From Staphylococcus saprophyticus subsp. saprophyticus ATCC 15305 = NCTC 7292 (GTDB lineage Bacteria > Bacillota > Bacilli > Staphylococcales > Staphylococcaceae), in the NCBI RefSeq assembly GCF_000010125.1, contig NC_007350.1, positions 806,001 through 870,000 on the forward strand: DNA of 64,000 nt, given 5' to 3'. The position numbers and the translations under genes are program-made. Shown piece after piece: positions 1 to 13,784 of this stretch. Each line of letters begins with the position of its first letter. The first letter of the stretch is position 1. A model generated the notes under the pieces. The model worked only from the letters and a program-made list of their open reading frames with translations, ran no database searches and was not told the origin of the DNA.

Positions 1-158
<158 letters not shown>

Positions 159-194
159 TTAATTAAATTTTAAAGAAAAACTAGGAGGATTTTA

Positions 195-404
<210 letters not shown>

Positions 405-419
405 TTCAACTAATTATTA

Positions 420-450
420 TGGCGAAGTCTGAAAGACTTTCGCCGTTCGT
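420..450 (+). promoter_or_regulatory. Intra-operon hairpin between atpE and atpF
   Basis: An inverted repeat (GGCGAAGTCT, loop GAA, AGACTTTCGCC, one bulge) lies at 421-444 and is followed by a weak T-rich stretch. It is inside the operon, so it would act as a partial terminator or as an mRNA stabiliser/processing end for atpE. Function is inferred only. Confidence 0.5.
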
Positions 451-502
451 TTTTATCAATAATGTCTTATGATTATAATGTATGAAAGGAGTGTCTATGT
501 AA

Positions 503-1030
503 GTGACTGCTACGACAAATATGTTTGTACTTGGTGCAGCTGGAACTAGCGGCGTTCAATGGGGGACAATAATCGTTACGCTTGTAACTTTTCTTATCTT
601 ATTAGCTTTATTGAAAAAGTTCGCATGGGGTCCATTAAAAGATGTAATGGATAAACGTGAACACGATATTAATAAAGACATTGATGATGCTGAACAAGCT
701 AAATTAAATGCACAAAAGTTAGAAGAACAAAATAAACAAACACTAAAAGAAACACAAGATGAGGTTCAAAAGATTTTAGAAGAATCTAAAGTTCAAGCAC
801 GAAAACAACATGAAGAAATTATTCATGAAGCAAATATCAGAGCTAATGGCATGATTGAAACTGCACAGAATGAAATCAACAGTGAAAAAGAACGTGCAAT
901 TGCAGATATTAACAACCAAGTTTCTGAGCTTTCTGTTTTAATCGCTTCTAAAGTACTGCAAAAAGAAATCTCAGATAAAGATCAAAAAGCTTTAGTTGAA
1001 AAGTACATAAAAGAGGCAGGCGATAAGTAA
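503..1030 (+). CDS. atpF: ATP synthase subunit b
   Basis: Peripheral-stalk subunit holding F1 to the membrane. The 175-residue protein has one N-terminal membrane helix (about residues 21-38) followed by a long charged coiled coil (about 50-150), the standard b-subunit layout. GTG at 503 is chosen because AAAGGAG (485-491) lies upstream; the nearer ATG at 497 is followed at once by a stop. The TAA overlaps the atpH ATG by one base, implying translational coupling. Confidence 0.95.
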
Positions 1031-1569
1031 TGGCAAACATAGCAAAAAAATATGCCAAAGCATTATTTGATACTGCTAAAGATGCAGACATACTTGACGA
1101 CATGTACGATGAATTTTCAACAATTAATGAAGCAGTTCAATCTGAAAATAAAAAGCTACAAGCATTGGATGCAGATCCACAAAAAGATGTTGAGCAACGT
1201 CGTCGCTTCGTAAGCATTGTATTTGGACAAACGAACCAATACTTGCAGAATATGCTGACAATACTTGCTAGCAATCGTCATTTAGGACACATTCATGAAA
1301 TATATATCGCGTTTGAAACATTATATAATGAAGAGCATAATCAAGACTATGCTGTAATCGAATCCGTATATCAATTGTCAGAAGAAGAATTATCAAGTAT
1401 AGAAGAAATTATTAAAGCACGAACTAAACTTTCTAAAATAATGATTACTAACAAAATCAATCCTGAACTTATCGGTGGTATCAGAGTTAAAGTTGGTACG
1501 AAAGTGATGGACGCAAGTATTAAAAATGATCTTGCGCAATTAGAAAGACAATTTATTAGAGTGAAATAA
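1030..1569 (+). CDS. atpH: ATP synthase subunit delta
   Basis: Connects the b stalk to the top of F1. The 179-residue protein begins with the family's typical [13 protein letters not shown] helix and ends with a segment (INPELIGGIRVKVG...) conserved in delta/OSCP proteins. Its ATG overlaps the atpF stop by one base. It sits in the usual operon position before atpA. Confidence 0.95.
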   Translation: MANIAKKYAKALFDTAKDADILDDMYDEFSTINEAVQSENKKLQALDADPQKDVEQRRRFVSIVFGQTNQYLQNMLTILASNRHLGHIHEIYIAFETLYNEEHNQDYAVIESVYQLSEEELSSIEEIIKARTKLSKIMITNKINPELIGGIRVKVGTKVMDASIKNDLAQLERQFIRVK

Positions 1570-1589
1570 AATTTGAAGGAGTGACATAG

Positions 1590-3101
<1,512 letters not shown>

Positions 3102-3114
3102 TAGTTAATCTTAA

Positions 3115-5433
<2,319 letters not shown>

Positions 5434-5452
5434 AAATTAGGAGGTAAAGATA

Positions 5453-5857
5453 ATGAACACATTAAGCCTAAATATTGTCACTCCTAATGGTTCTGTTTAC
5501 GACCGAGAAGATGTTAATCTTGCAGTATTACAAACTACTGCAGGAGAAATCGGTGTTATGTATGGACATATTCCAACAGTTGCAGCACTTGAAATTGGCT
5601 ATGTCAAAATAAATTTTGACGGTGGTTCAGAATATATTGCAGTGAGTGAAGGTTTTGTTGAGGTTAGACAAGATAAATTATCAATTATTGTACAAACTGC
5701 AGAACCTGCGAATGAAATAGATGTTGCTAGAGCTGAATTAGCAAAATCTAGAGCAGAATCTCATTTGAATAATGAAGAAGATAACAGCGACGTTAATAGA
5801 GCTAAACGTGCTTTAGAAAGAGCGAATAACCGCATTCGCGTCGCGAACTTACAATAA
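5453..5857 (+). CDS. atpC: ATP synthase subunit epsilon
   Basis: Rotor foot subunit that can inhibit ATP hydrolysis. The 134-residue protein has an N-terminal beta-sandwich (residues 1 to about 85, TTAGEIGVMYGHIP motif) and a C-terminal two-helix part (EIDVARAELAKSRAE...). It is the last gene of the operon and is followed by a terminator. The ribosome site TTAGGAGGTAA is strong. Confidence 0.96.
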   Translation: MNTLSLNIVTPNGSVYDREDVNLAVLQTTAGEIGVMYGHIPTVAALEIGYVKINFDGGSEYIAVSEGFVEVRQDKLSIIVQTAEPANEIDVARAELAKSRAESHLNNEEDNSDVNRAKRALERANNRIRVANLQ

Positions 5858-5920
5858 ATTATATCATTGGTGAGTGGGATGTTACTTTTTCCATTTAGGC
5901 ATCTACTACTCACTCCAAAA

Positions 5921-5958
5921 AGAGTCTAAGACATGAAAAATGTCTTAGACTCTTTTTT
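5921..5958 (+). terminator. Terminator of the atp operon
   Basis: A perfect 14-base stem (AGAGTCTAAGACAT and its complement) closes a short loop and is followed by a run of seven T. It lies 60 bases after atpC and ends the operon. Confidence 0.93.
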
Positions 5959-6118
5959 TAGAGACGTAAGTTCGTATAGTAAAGTAGACACAAAAATAAA
6001 AAGTGAATTGCTCAAACAACAAAAGCATTATAGTTAATTAAATTCTGCAGTTCTTAAGTATCTTTTAATGATTATTTCGTGTAAAATAAATTGACAGTCT
6101 AAAGTGAGGAGTTATTGT

Positions 6119-6352
6119 ATGGAGTATCTAGGACAATTTTCAATTGTACATCTTATCTTACATGTGGTTTGTATTTGTATTGCTTATTGGGCATTAAATG
6201 CAGTGAGATTAGAGCAGTTTTTTAAAAAGGGGTATCCCTTACAAGTTCAAATTTGTATGATTTTTTTAGCAATATTACTTGGAACAGCTGTTAGTAATTT
6301 TATTGTGGATTTGTTACAATACTCAACGCAAATAAAATATTTAGCACAATAA
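6119..6352 (+). CDS. Small membrane protein, DUF1146/YwzB family
   Basis: A 77-residue protein with two predicted membrane helices (about residues 8-27 and 45-68) separated by a short basic loop (RLEQFFKKGYP). It matches the DUF1146 (B. subtilis YwzB) pattern by size, topology and position between atpC and murA; the function is unknown. ATG at 6119 is preferred over the in-frame GTG at 6104 because GAGGAG (6106-6111) would then be its ribosome site. Confidence 0.85.
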   Translation: MEYLGQFSIVHLILHVVCICIAYWALNAVRLEQFFKKGYPLQVQICMIFLAILLGTAVSNFIVDLLQYSTQIKYLAQ

Positions 6353-6361
6353 TTCAAATAC

Positions 6362-6391
6362 TTGTATATCTTTTTGAATTATAGATATAAT
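6362..6391 (+). promoter_or_regulatory. Candidate SigA promoter of murA
   Basis: TTGTAT (6362-6367), an 18-base spacer and a perfect TATAAT (6386-6391). It lies 67 bases before the murA ATG. The -35 is imperfect, so this is only a candidate. Confidence 0.45.
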
Positions 6392-6458
6392 AATTTAGAA
6401 GTACATAAAATAGTTTAATTAAAATGAAATATATAAGTAGCAAAGTGGAGGATTTAAG

Positions 6459-7724
6459 ATGGATATGATAGAAATTAATGGTGGAAATAGATTAACTGGT
6501 GAGGTTAAAGTGTCAGGTGCCAAGAATGCTGTATTACCAGTATTAACTGCTTCACTTTTAGCATCAGAAGGTGTCAGTAAACTTATGAATGTACCTGCAT
6601 TAAGTGATGTAGAAACGATTAATAATGTGATTTCAACATTAAATGCAGAAGTTTCATACGATAAAGACGAAGAATCAGTAACTGTAGATGCAACGAAAGA
6701 ATTAAATGAAGAGGCACCATATGAATATGTAAGTAAAATGAGAGCAAGTATTCTTGTTATGGGTCCATTATTAGCCCGCTTAGGTCATGCTAAAGTCGCA
6801 TTGCCAGGTGGTTGCGCAATTGGTTCAAGACCAATTGAACAGCACATCAAAGGTTTCGAAGAACTTGGTGCTGATATTCATATGGATGGTGGTTTTATTT
6901 ATGCAAGTACTGAAAATGGATTAAAAGGTACAACCATTCATTTAGACTTCCCAAGTGTTGGCGCAACGCAAAATATTATCATGGCAGCTTCACTAGCAGA
7001 AGGTAAAACAGTATTAGAAAATGTTGCAAGAGAACCAGAAATCGTTGATTTAGCAAATTATATTAACGAAATGGGAGGTAACGTTTCTGGAGCTGGCACG
7101 GATACGATCATTATCCATGGTGTAGAAACACTTCACGGTGTGGAACACGCGATTATTCCTGATAGAATTGAAGCAGGTACACTCCTGATTGCTGGTGCGA
7201 TTACACGTGGTGATGTACTTGTAAATGGTGCTATAAAAGAACATATGACAAGCCTTGTTTACAAATTGGAAGAAATGGGTGTGAATCTAGATTATCAAGA
7301 TGACGCAATTCGCGTAAGAGTAGAAGATGAATTAAAACCCGTAGATATTAAAACATTACCACATCCAGGATTCCCTACGGATATGCAATCACAAATGATG
7401 GCATTATTACTAACAGCTGAAGGACATAAAGTAGTAACTGAAACTGTATTTGAAAATAGATTTATGCATGTAGCTGAATTTAAACGTATGAACGCTAAGA
7501 TTTCTGTCGAAGGCAGAAGTGCTAAGATTGAAGGTAAGAGTGAACTACAAGGTGCACAAGTAAAAGCTACTGACTTACGTGCAGCAGCAGCACTTATATT
7601 AGCCGGACTTGTAGCTGATGGAACGACGCAAGTAACAGAATTAAAGCATTTAGACAGAGGTTATGTTGACTTACACGGTAAATTAGAAGCACTAGGTGCA
7701 GATATAAAACGAACACAAGCTTAA
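6459..7724 (+). CDS. murA: UDP-GlcNAc 1-carboxyvinyltransferase
   Basis: First committed step of peptidoglycan synthesis: it adds enolpyruvate from PEP to UDP-GlcNAc, in the cytoplasm. The 421-residue length is normal. The fosfomycin-reactive cysteine is at residue 119 in [10 protein letters not shown], so fosfomycin sensitivity by target is expected. The ligand loop ATQNIIMAA and the C-terminal [13 protein letters not shown] are present. GTGGAGG precedes ATG. This is the MurA copy next to the atp operon; staphylococci carry a second copy elsewhere. Confidence 0.96.
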   Translation: MDMIEINGGNRLTGEVKVSGAKNAVLPVLTASLLASEGVSKLMNVPALSDVETINNVISTLNAEVSYDKDEESVTVDATKELNEEAPYEYVSKMRASILVMGPLLARLGHAKVALPGGCAIGSRPIEQHIKGFEELGADIHMDGGFIYASTENGLKGTTIHLDFPSVGATQNIIMAASLAEGKTVLENVAREPEIVDLANYINEMGGNVSGAGTDTIIIHGVETLHGVEHAIIPDRIEAGTLLIAGAITRGDVLVNGAIKEHMTSLVYKLEEMGVNLDYQDDAIRVRVEDELKPVDIKTLPHPGFPTDMQSQMMALLLTAEGHKVVTETVFENRFMHVAEFKRMNAKISVEGRSAKIEGKSELQGAQVKATDLRAAAALILAGLVADGTTQVTELKHLDRGYVDLHGKLEALGADIKRTQA

Positions 7725-7778
7725 TACATGATTCGCAATTGAAGTGGCGATTCAAGAACAAGATGGAGGAAGTAAACA

Positions 7779-8216
7779 ATGGAAACAATTTTTGATTATA
7801 ACCAAATTAAAGAAATCATACCGCATAGACAACCATTTTTATTAATTGATCGTGTTGTTGAATATGAAGTAGGTACACGTTGTGTGGCTATTAAACAAGT
7901 ATCAGGTAATGAACCGTTTTTCCAAGGTCATTTTCCGGAATATGCAGTTATGCCTGGTGTTTTAATTACAGAAGCGCTTGCTCAAACAGGTGCAGTAGCG
8001 ATTTTAAATAGTGAAGAAAATAAAGGGAAACTTGCATTTTTTGCTGGAATTGATAAATGTCGCTTCAAAAAACAAGTTACTCCTGGAGATACTTTAAAAT
8101 TAGAAGTTGAAATAACAAAAATGCGTGGGCCAATCGGTAAAGGTAACGCAAAAGCTACCGTCGATGGTGAAGTAGCATGTAGTTGTGAATTAACGTTTGC
8201 AATTCAAGCAAAGTAA
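7779..8216 (+). CDS. fabZ: 3-hydroxyacyl-ACP dehydratase
   Basis: Hot-dog-fold dehydratase of type II fatty acid synthesis. The 145-residue protein carries the catalytic pair His51 (GHFPEY) and Glu65 (LITEALAQ), and begins with the family's [13 protein letters not shown] segment. ATGGAGGAAG provides the ribosome site. It follows murA by 54 bases and is probably cotranscribed with it. A terminator follows. Confidence 0.96.
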   Translation: METIFDYNQIKEIIPHRQPFLLIDRVVEYEVGTRCVAIKQVSGNEPFFQGHFPEYAVMPGVLITEALAQTGAVAILNSEENKGKLAFFAGIDKCRFKKQVTPGDTLKLEVEITKMRGPIGKGNAKATVDGEVACSCELTFAIQAK

Positions 8217-8220
8217 ATAA

Positions 8221-8266
8221 AAGACCTCAAGCTCAGTTGTAAATACAACGGTTTGAGGTCTTTTTA
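8221..8266. terminator. Shared terminator between fabZ and the YwpF-like gene
   Basis: AAGACCTCAA and TTGAGGTCTT form a stem around an inner TTGT/ACAA pair, with T tracts usable on the plus strand and A tracts serving the convergent gene on the minus strand. Confidence 0.88.
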
Positions 8267-8272
8267 TAGTAA

Positions 8273-8713
8273 TTATTTTTCTATTTTTTCATCTTTTAAT
8301 CTTGGTTTAGATTGCATCATACGATTGAAAGATTTTTTAAGTTCGTCTCCTGTTAAACCTTCATCAATAAGTTGTTCTAATAAACTTTCTGCATATACTT
8401 GTCTTAATGTATAAATATGACATTCAAAAACGATGGAGATTGTACTTTCCAGTTTTTTTATGTTTTTAATCGTCGCATCAAAAAGAGCCGGATCATTTGC
8501 TGGACGTGTAATCACTACGCGTATATCTAATAAAGTTTCATCATCCATATATTGTTTCATTGTTTCATAATGATAATCTGAAATAACAATTTCTAATAAC
8601 CAACCAGTTCCACTATTTTCTTTATTGATAATAACGCCATCTTCTATTTCATATTCTGTAACGCCACCACTATCTGATACGATTTGAAATCGAACAGCTT
8701 TAAATGATTTCAT
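8273..8713 (-). CDS. YwpF-like protein
   Basis: A 146-residue cytoplasmic protein with no membrane segment. It resembles the YwpF-like family of bacilli, which is found beside fabZ and ssb as here; its molecular function is not established. I chose ATG at 8713 because GGATGTGA, close to the perfect GGAGGTGA, lies five bases upstream; the in-frame TTG at 8728 has no ribosome site. It is convergent with fabZ and divergent from ssb. The tail is charged and likely flexible (KPRLKDEKIEK). Confidence 0.72.
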   Translation of the reverse strand: MKSFKAVRFQIVSDSGGVTEYEIEDGVIINKENSGTGWLLEIVISDYHYETMKQYMDDETLLDIRVVITRPANDPALFDATIKNIKKLESTISIVFECHIYTLRQVYAESLLEQLIDEGLTGDELKKSFNRMMQSKPRLKDEKIEK

Positions 8714-8852
8714 CGTCCTCACATCCAATTAATAAATTTAACTTCTACAATTATTCGAATTATACAATCATTATAACGTAATTTTAAAAGAGAAAGGTAA
8801 AATTTGTAGAATTTAGTATTAAAACATCTTTTGAATTCTGTGTTATTGTACT

Positions 8853-8881
8853 TTGACGGTATTGTGTAAAATTCATAGAAT
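8853..8881 (+). promoter_or_regulatory. SigA-type promoter of ssb
   Basis: TTGACG (8853-8858), 17-base spacer, TAGAAT (8876-8881), 22 bases before the ssb start: both hexamers are one base off consensus with ideal spacing. Confidence 0.7.
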
Positions 8882-8903
8882 ATAGTTATAAAGGAGGTGA
8901 CAT

Positions 8904-9323
8904 ATGATTAATAACATTGTTATCGTAGGGCGACTAACTAAGGACCCTAAAATATATGATAAGGAGGAGAAAAAATTAGCTACATTTTGTGTAGCTGTAT
9001 CAAGGAACTATAAAGATAAGAATCAAACCCCGGTATGTGATTATTTATTTTGTAAAGCATTTGGAAAAATGGCAACAAACATTGAGAAATATACGAAGCA
9101 AGGCTCACTTGTAGGTATAACAGGCCAAATGCAATCACATAAATATGAAAAAGAAGGTCAGACGCATTTTGTATCAGAAATACTTATTGAATCAATTAAA
9201 TTCATGTCTCCACAAAACAAAGATAAAAATGATTTACTTTTTGAACCATTCCCGCTAGAGCATTCCCAAAATGCATTTAAAGACATTAACGTACAAAATA
9301 ATGATATATATGAAATTGTATAA
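8904..9323 (+). CDS. ssb: Single-stranded DNA-binding protein (SsbB/YwpH type)
   Basis: OB-fold protein binding single-stranded DNA. The N-terminal 105 residues show the SSB pattern (MINNIVIVGRLTKDP..., YDKEEKKLATFCVAV, ITGQMQSHKYE). At 139 residues it is shorter than the main replicative SSB and ends NDIYEIV, not the acidic DDDIPF tip used to recruit partners. This fits the accessory SsbB/YwpH class linked to DNA uptake in bacilli. Its location beside the YwpF-like gene also matches. The ribosome site AAAGGAGGTGA is perfect. The competence role is inferred. Confidence 0.88.
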   Translation: MINNIVIVGRLTKDPKIYDKEEKKLATFCVAVSRNYKDKNQTPVCDYLFCKAFGKMATNIEKYTKQGSLVGITGQMQSHKYEKEGQTHFVSEILIESIKFMSPQNKDKNDLLFEPFPLEHSQNAFKDINVQNNDIYEIV

Positions 9324-9405
9324 ACCACCCACCCTAAATCTACCCCTAATCTAATCATCCACTTTAATATACATTTAAATCCTACTATCAATTATACTTC
9401 TATTG

Positions 9406-9450
9406 GCTATCCCTCTTAAAATATCCCTATAAGAGGGATAGCTTATTTAA
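9406..9450 (+). terminator. Hairpin after ssb
   Basis: A 13-base stem (GCTATCCCTCTTA at 9406-9418, complement at 9430-9442) with an 11-base loop and a weak T-rich tail. Probably the ssb terminator; the T tract is poor. Confidence 0.65.
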
Positions 9451-9547
9451 TATAGAATCAGCAATCAAATCGCTAATAAGTAATTTAAATAAAACTGAAT
9501 AATCTGATATATTACAATCATATTACGTGAAATTTTACTTTTCATAG

Positions 9548-9579
9548 CCTTTAAAAACTATCACAGAAGTTTTTAAAGG
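9548..9579. repeat. Perfect 12-base inverted repeat upstream of sceD
   Basis: CCTTTAAAAACT (9548-9559) and its exact complement (9568-9579) enclose an 8-base loop. No T tract follows on either strand, so a terminator is unlikely. The 9324-9748 gene-free stretch otherwise holds the ssb hairpin and the WalR-type box. Confidence 0.7.
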
Positions 9580-9610
9580 GATAAAAAATTATATTCAAAG
9601 ATAAATTAAA

Positions 9611-9627
9611 TGTAATTTCATTGTAAA
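9611..9627 (+). promoter_or_regulatory. WalR-type box upstream of sceD
   Basis: TGTAAT-TTCAT-TGTAAA fits the published WalR consensus TGTWAH-N5-TGTWAH at every defined position. The spacing to sceD is 121 bases. In S. aureus, sceD belongs to the WalKR-controlled autolysin set, so control by WalR is likely here. Confidence 0.7.
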
Positions 9628-9748
9628 AAAAGCCGATTTTTTTTATTTCACTGTAACCTACAACGATTTTTTGAATGTTATAGTTGTATTTGCAAATTAA
9701 TCATAAATAAAAATAAACTTAATTACCTTATAGGAGGACTTTTTTACA

Positions 9749-10465
9749 ATGAAAAAAACAGTAGTAGCATCAACATTAGCAGTTGGACTTGGCGTAACAG
9801 GATTCGCAGCAGGAAATTCAGCAGACGCTTCAGAACAAGGCGTTGACAAAGCACAATTAGCACAACAAGCTCAAAGTAATCCAGAATCATTAAATGAAGC
9901 GCCAGTACAAGACGGTGCTTATAATATAAACTTTAATTACAATAATACTGATTATAGCTTCCAATCAGACGGTCAATATTGGACTTGGAGCTATGGACAA
10001 GGTTCAACTAATGCACCAGCACAAGAAACTGCTGAGCAACCACAACAAGTTGAACAACCACAACAAACTGAGCAAGCTTCAACTGAACAACCAGCAGAAG
10101 AAGCTGCACCACAAACTGAAGAAACACAACAACCACAACAAGAAGCAACTACACAAACTACTTCAAGCTCAAATGAATCAACTTCAAATGAATCTAGTTC
10201 AAGTGAAGCTTCAGAAGGTTCATCAGTAAATGTTAACTCTCATTTACAAGCAATCGCGCAACGTGAATCAGGCGGCGACCTTAAAGCTGTTAACCCATCA
10301 TCAGGTGCAGCAGGAAAATATCAATTCTTACAAAGCACATGGGATTCAGTAGCACCATCTGAATATCAAGGTGTATCACCAACAGAAGCACCTGAAGCAG
10401 TACAAGACGCAGCAGCTGTTAAACTTTACAACACAGCAGGCGCTTCACAATGGGTTACTGCATAA
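9749..10465 (+). CDS. sceD: Secreted lytic transglycosylase SceD
   Basis: Cleaves peptidoglycan glycan strands outside the cell to allow growth and separation. The 238-residue precursor has a signal peptide ([15 protein letters not shown]..., likely cut after NSADA near residue 27), a small N-terminal module with [14 protein letters not shown] and WTWSYG, a low-complexity Q/E/T/S-rich linker (about 85-160), and a C-terminal transglycosylase-like domain. That domain contains the presumed catalytic glutamate in AQRESGG and the [13 protein letters not shown] motif. The ending WVTA matches SceD and IsaA. A single gene with its own terminator. The linker is compositionally biased, which produces a spurious +1-frame ORF. 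Confidence 0.94.
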   Translation: MKKTVVASTLAVGLGVTGFAAGNSADASEQGVDKAQLAQQAQSNPESLNEAPVQDGAYNINFNYNNTDYSFQSDGQYWTWSYGQGSTNAPAQETAEQPQQVEQPQQTEQASTEQPAEEAAPQTEETQQPQQEATTQTTSSSNESTSNESSSSEASEGSSVNVNSHLQAIAQRESGGDLKAVNPSSGAAGKYQFLQSTWDSVAPSEYQGVSPTEAPEAVQDAAAVKLYNTAGASQWVTA

Positions 10466-10502
10466 AAAATTAAGTGTAGTAATGAACTTAAGATAAATAT
10501 TT

Positions 10503-10538
10503 AAAGCTGAGACATATATGTCTCAGCTTTTTTTATAG
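10503..10538 (+). terminator. Terminator of sceD
   Basis: AAAGCTGAGACATA pairs with TATGTCTCAGCTTT and is followed by a T run; 38 bases after the sceD stop. Confidence 0.93.
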
Positions 10539-10600
10539 TCAGTTATTTTGCAAATTTGTCAGTATTTTGTTATCTTTTAATTAAATAAAATATAAAAACG

Positions 10601-10682
10601 CTACTAGGGGAGCCAGTTGGCTGAGATGATTAAATTCAGACCCTTACAACCTGATTTGGTTAATACCAACGTAGGAAAGTAG
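10601..10682 (+). ncRNA. TPP riboswitch (THI element)
   Basis: Thiamine pyrophosphate aptamer. Conserved elements appear in order: CTACTAGGGGAGCC, GGCTGAGA, ACCCTT, AACCTGATTTGGTTAATACC and GTAGGAAAGTAG, with P1 formed by CTACT (10601-10605) and AGTAG (10678-10682). It precedes the thiamine salvage operon and is expected to turn it off when TPP binds. Confidence 0.97.
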
Positions 10683-10721
10683 TTTAATCTAAAGTTGGGG
10701 TATAAATCCTCGCTATTAATT

Positions 10722-10755
10722 AACTACGTTTCTGTCGGGAATGTAGTTTTTTTAT
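10722..10755 (+). terminator. TPP riboswitch expression platform terminator
   Basis: AACTACGTTTC pairs over 11 positions with GGAATGTAGTT and is followed by a T run, 40 bases after the aptamer and just before the tenA ribosome site. Ligand-dependent termination is the expected mechanism. Confidence 0.9.
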
Positions 10756-10771
10756 TTATAGGAGGATTTTT

Positions 10772-11461
10772 GTGTTATTTTCAGAACAGTTAAAAAAAGA
10801 AGCTAAACCAATTATTAATCAAATCTACCACGATCCATTTATACAAGGTATGTTACATGGGAATTTACCGACTGAAGCAACCAAATTCTATTTAAGAGCA
10901 GATGCTTCTTATTTAAATGAATTTGCGAATATATACGCACTGTTAATTCCAAAAATGGGGAACTTAAATGATGTTCGATTTTTGGTTGAACAAATTCAAT
11001 TTATAGTAGATGGTGAAGTGGAAGCACATGAAATTTTAGCGGATTATGTCCAAGAAAGTTATAATGAAATCGTACAAGAGAAAGTTTGGCCACCGAGTGG
11101 CGATCATTATATTAAACATATGTATTTCAATGCGTATGCTAAAGAAAATGCTGCTTATACGATTGCTGCAATGGCACCTTGTCCTTATGTTTATCAATTC
11201 ATTGCTCAAGAAGCATTAAGGGATAAAGAATTAAATAAAGATTCTATTTTAGCTAAATGGTTTGAATTTTATAGTACTGAAATGGATGAATTAGTTATTG
11301 TATTTGATAATTTAATGGATAAATTGACGAAGCATTGTAGTGAAAAAGAAAAAAATGAGATAAAACAATGCTTTTTACAAAGTACAGTACATGAAAGAAA
11401 CTTTTTTAATATGTCATTTAATGAAGAATCATGGTCATATGGAGGTATGAAAAATGAATAA
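10772..11461 (+). CDS. tenA: Thiaminase II / aminopyrimidine aminohydrolase
   Basis: Salvages the pyrimidine part of degraded thiamine by hydrolysing 4-amino-5-aminomethyl-2-methylpyrimidine to HMP. The 229-residue all-helical protein has the nucleophile Cys137 in MAPCPYVYQ and the C-terminal glutamate in STVHERNFF, both typical of TenA. The GTG start at 10772 is set by GGAGGA (10761-10766). First gene after the TPP riboswitch; it overlaps thiD by eight bases. Confidence 0.94.
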   Translation: MLFSEQLKKEAKPIINQIYHDPFIQGMLHGNLPTEATKFYLRADASYLNEFANIYALLIPKMGNLNDVRFLVEQIQFIVDGEVEAHEILADYVQESYNEIVQEKVWPPSGDHYIKHMYFNAYAKENAAYTIAAMAPCPYVYQFIAQEALRDKELNKDSILAKWFEFYSTEMDELVIVFDNLMDKLTKHCSEKEKNEIKQCFLQSTVHERNFFNMSFNEESWSYGGMKNE

Positions 11462-12275
11462 ACCCAATATTGCATTGACAATTGCTGGTACTGATCCAAC
11501 AGGAGGTGCTGGTGTAATGGCAGATTTGAAATCTTTTCATGCTTGTGGCGTATATGGTATGGTGGCTGTTACAAGCATTGTTGCGCAAAACACTAAAGGT
11601 GTACAACATATTCACAATCTTGAGCCACAGTGGTTATCTGAACAACTGGCAAGTGTGTTTGATGACGAATTACCACATGCCATTAAAACTGGTATGATTG
11701 CTTCAAAGGAAATGATGCAATTAATTCAAGAATACTTAGTGAAATATCCTGAGATACCATATGTTATTGATCCAGTTATGTTAGCTAAAAGTGGTGATTC
11801 ATTGATGGATGATGACGCGAAAGCAGATTTACAAAATATATTGTTACCCTATGCAACAGTAGCGACTCCAAACTTACCAGAAGCTGAAGAAATCACTGGA
11901 TTAAAGATTGATAATGAGGCAGCGATATATAAAGCAGGCAACATATTTATTAATGAAATTGGGAGTAAGGGTGTTGTTATTAAAGGCGGACATGCTGAAG
12001 ATTTAGAAACTGCTAAAGATTATTTATTTACTAAAGATGAGGTCTATACGTTTGAAGAACCTCGTTATGATACGCAGCATACCCATGGTACAGGTTGTAC
12101 TTTTTCAGCAGTAATTACAGCTGAACTGGCAAAAGGTAGAACGATTTATGACGCAGTGAAAAAAGCTAAAAAATTTATTTCATTAAGCATTAAATATACG
12201 CCAGAAATTGGTCAAGGTAGAGGACCTGTAAATCACTTTGCATATATGAAAAAGGTAGGTCTAGATGATGAATAG
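11454..12275 (+). CDS. thiD: Hydroxymethylpyrimidine/phosphomethylpyrimidine kinase
   Basis: Phosphorylates HMP twice to HMP-PP, the pyrimidine half of thiamine. The 273-residue ribokinase-fold protein begins [16 protein letters not shown] (substrate site) and carries the [11 protein letters not shown] anion-hole motif with the catalytic Cys typical of ThiD. Translationally coupled: it overlaps tenA by 8 bases and thiM by 11. Confidence 0.95.
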   Translation: MNKPNIALTIAGTDPTGGAGVMADLKSFHACGVYGMVAVTSIVAQNTKGVQHIHNLEPQWLSEQLASVFDDELPHAIKTGMIASKEMMQLIQEYLVKYPEIPYVIDPVMLAKSGDSLMDDDAKADLQNILLPYATVATPNLPEAEEITGLKIDNEAAIYKAGNIFINEIGSKGVVIKGGHAEDLETAKDYLFTKDEVYTFEEPRYDTQHTHGTGCTFSAVITAELAKGRTIYDAVKKAKKFISLSIKYTPEIGQGRGPVNHFAYMKKVGLDDE

Positions 12276-13059
12276 TTTAAATAATTTAAGAACGAATAAT
12301 CCACTCGTTATTTGTTACACAAACGATGTCGTAAAGAACTTTACGGCAAACGGACTTTTAAGTTTGGGTGCAAGCCCAGCAATGAGTCAAGCACCTGAAG
12401 AAGCGATAGATATGTTAACACCTGCTAATGCACTGCTCATTAATATTGGTACTTTAACTAAAGATAGAGAGCAGGACATTTTAGAAATTGCTAAAACAGC
12501 TAATGAAGTAGGCACGCCAATTGTATTTGATCCAGTTGCTGTCGGTGCATCCCAATATCGCAAGGATTTTTGTAAAACTTTTTTAAATACTGTAGATGTA
12601 GTAGTTATAAAAGGGAATGCATCTGAAATTTTAGCGTTGATAAATAATGATGCTAAGATGAAAGGAACGGACAGTGATGATAATTTAAATGCGATAGAAA
12701 TTGCCAAAGAAGCGCATAAACGATTAAATAGTGCGATAATCATCACTGGCAAAGAGGATGTTGTGATTCAAGACAATCAAATATATCAACTGAATAATGG
12801 ATCGGCTTTGTTGGCCAAAGTAACGGGTGCAGGCTGTTTATTAGGTGCTGTCATAGCTAGTTTTTTACCGACAGATGAAACAACTTCAATCAGCCAGTTA
12901 GTTGAAGCCACTTCAATTTATAATATCGCTGCGGAAAAGGCAGAGCAACTTGCGGAAGACAAAGGTCCTGGTACATTTATGACGTTATTATTAGATGCAC
13001 TATATCAAGTGACTTATGATGATTATTCAAATCAAAGTGATATACAAGAGGTGCAGTAA
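12265..13059 (+). CDS. thiM: Hydroxyethylthiazole kinase
   Basis: Phosphorylates the thiazole alcohol for thiamine salvage. The 264-residue protein shows the ThiM pattern: [11 protein letters not shown] at the start, an [11 protein letters not shown] segment and the [11 protein letters not shown] motif with the conserved active-site Cys. Two ATG codons in a row open the gene; the first is used. The stop overlaps the thiE start by one base. Confidence 0.95.
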   Translation: MMNSLNNLRTNNPLVICYTNDVVKNFTANGLLSLGASPAMSQAPEEAIDMLTPANALLINIGTLTKDREQDILEIAKTANEVGTPIVFDPVAVGASQYRKDFCKTFLNTVDVVVIKGNASEILALINNDAKMKGTDSDDNLNAIEIAKEAHKRLNSAIIITGKEDVVIQDNQIYQLNNGSALLAKVTGAGCLLGAVIASFLPTDETTSISQLVEATSIYNIAAEKAEQLAEDKGPGTFMTLLLDALYQVTYDDYSNQSDIQEVQ

Positions 13060-13697
13060 TGTTTGATAAAAATAATTTGAAACTGTATTTTATTTGTGGC
13101 ACGCAAGATATTGAAAGTAAGACAACTATTATAGATGTTGTGACTGAAGCACTTGAATCTGGAATAACCATGTTCCAATTTAGAGAAAAAGGTAACGGTG
13201 CATTAATTGGAGATGAAAAAGAGGACTTAGCACGGAAATTATTAGCTTTGTGTCATGATTATGCAGTACCATTTATCGTTAATGATGATGTTGCCTTAGC
13301 CAATAAGATTGGTGCGGATGGGATTCATGTTGGTCAGGATGATATGGATGTTAAAGTATTTGCTGAACAATTTAAAGGAAAAATTATTGGTTTAAGCATT
13401 AGTAATATAGATGAATATAAAACATCTAATTTAGCACATGTGGACTATATTGGCGTTGGGCCAATGTACGCAACGACATCTAAAGATGATGCAAATTTAC
13501 CAGTAGGGCCAGAAATGATAACGAAATTAAGAGCGCATGTTAATCATTTTCCAATCGTAGCAATCGGTGGTATAAATGTTGAAAATACGAGGGAAGTTAT
13601 GCAAGCTGGTGCAGACGGTATATCCATTATTTCAGCTATTACAAAGAGTGAAAATATTTCAAATACAATTAGTCAATTCTTACAAAATGTTGAATAA
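13059..13697 (+). CDS. thiE: Thiamine-phosphate synthase
   Basis: Joins HMP-PP and thiazole phosphate to thiamine monophosphate. The 212-residue TIM-barrel protein shows the pyrophosphate-binding [26 protein letters not shown] and [11 protein letters not shown] motifs. It is the last gene of the tenA-thiD-thiM-thiE operon. Because no de novo thiazole or pyrimidine genes are in this operon, it serves salvage. No obvious terminator stands between it and yidC. Confidence 0.95.
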   Translation: MFDKNNLKLYFICGTQDIESKTTIIDVVTEALESGITMFQFREKGNGALIGDEKEDLARKLLALCHDYAVPFIVNDDVALANKIGADGIHVGQDDMDVKVFAEQFKGKIIGLSISNIDEYKTSNLAHVDYIGVGPMYATTSKDDANLPVGPEMITKLRAHVNHFPIVAIGGINVENTREVMQAGADGISIISAITKSENISNTISQFLQNVE

Positions 13698-13784
13698 AGT
13701 ATAAATATTTCTTTTTTTGTTTTCTACTTCCCTTTGAGTATGATAAAATAAATTCTATGTGAATATATCATTAGAGGTGGAAAA

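Noticed and set aside
9993..10229. 78-residue ORF within sceD
   Set aside because: Off-frame translation of the CAA/ACA-rich linker; no start signal.
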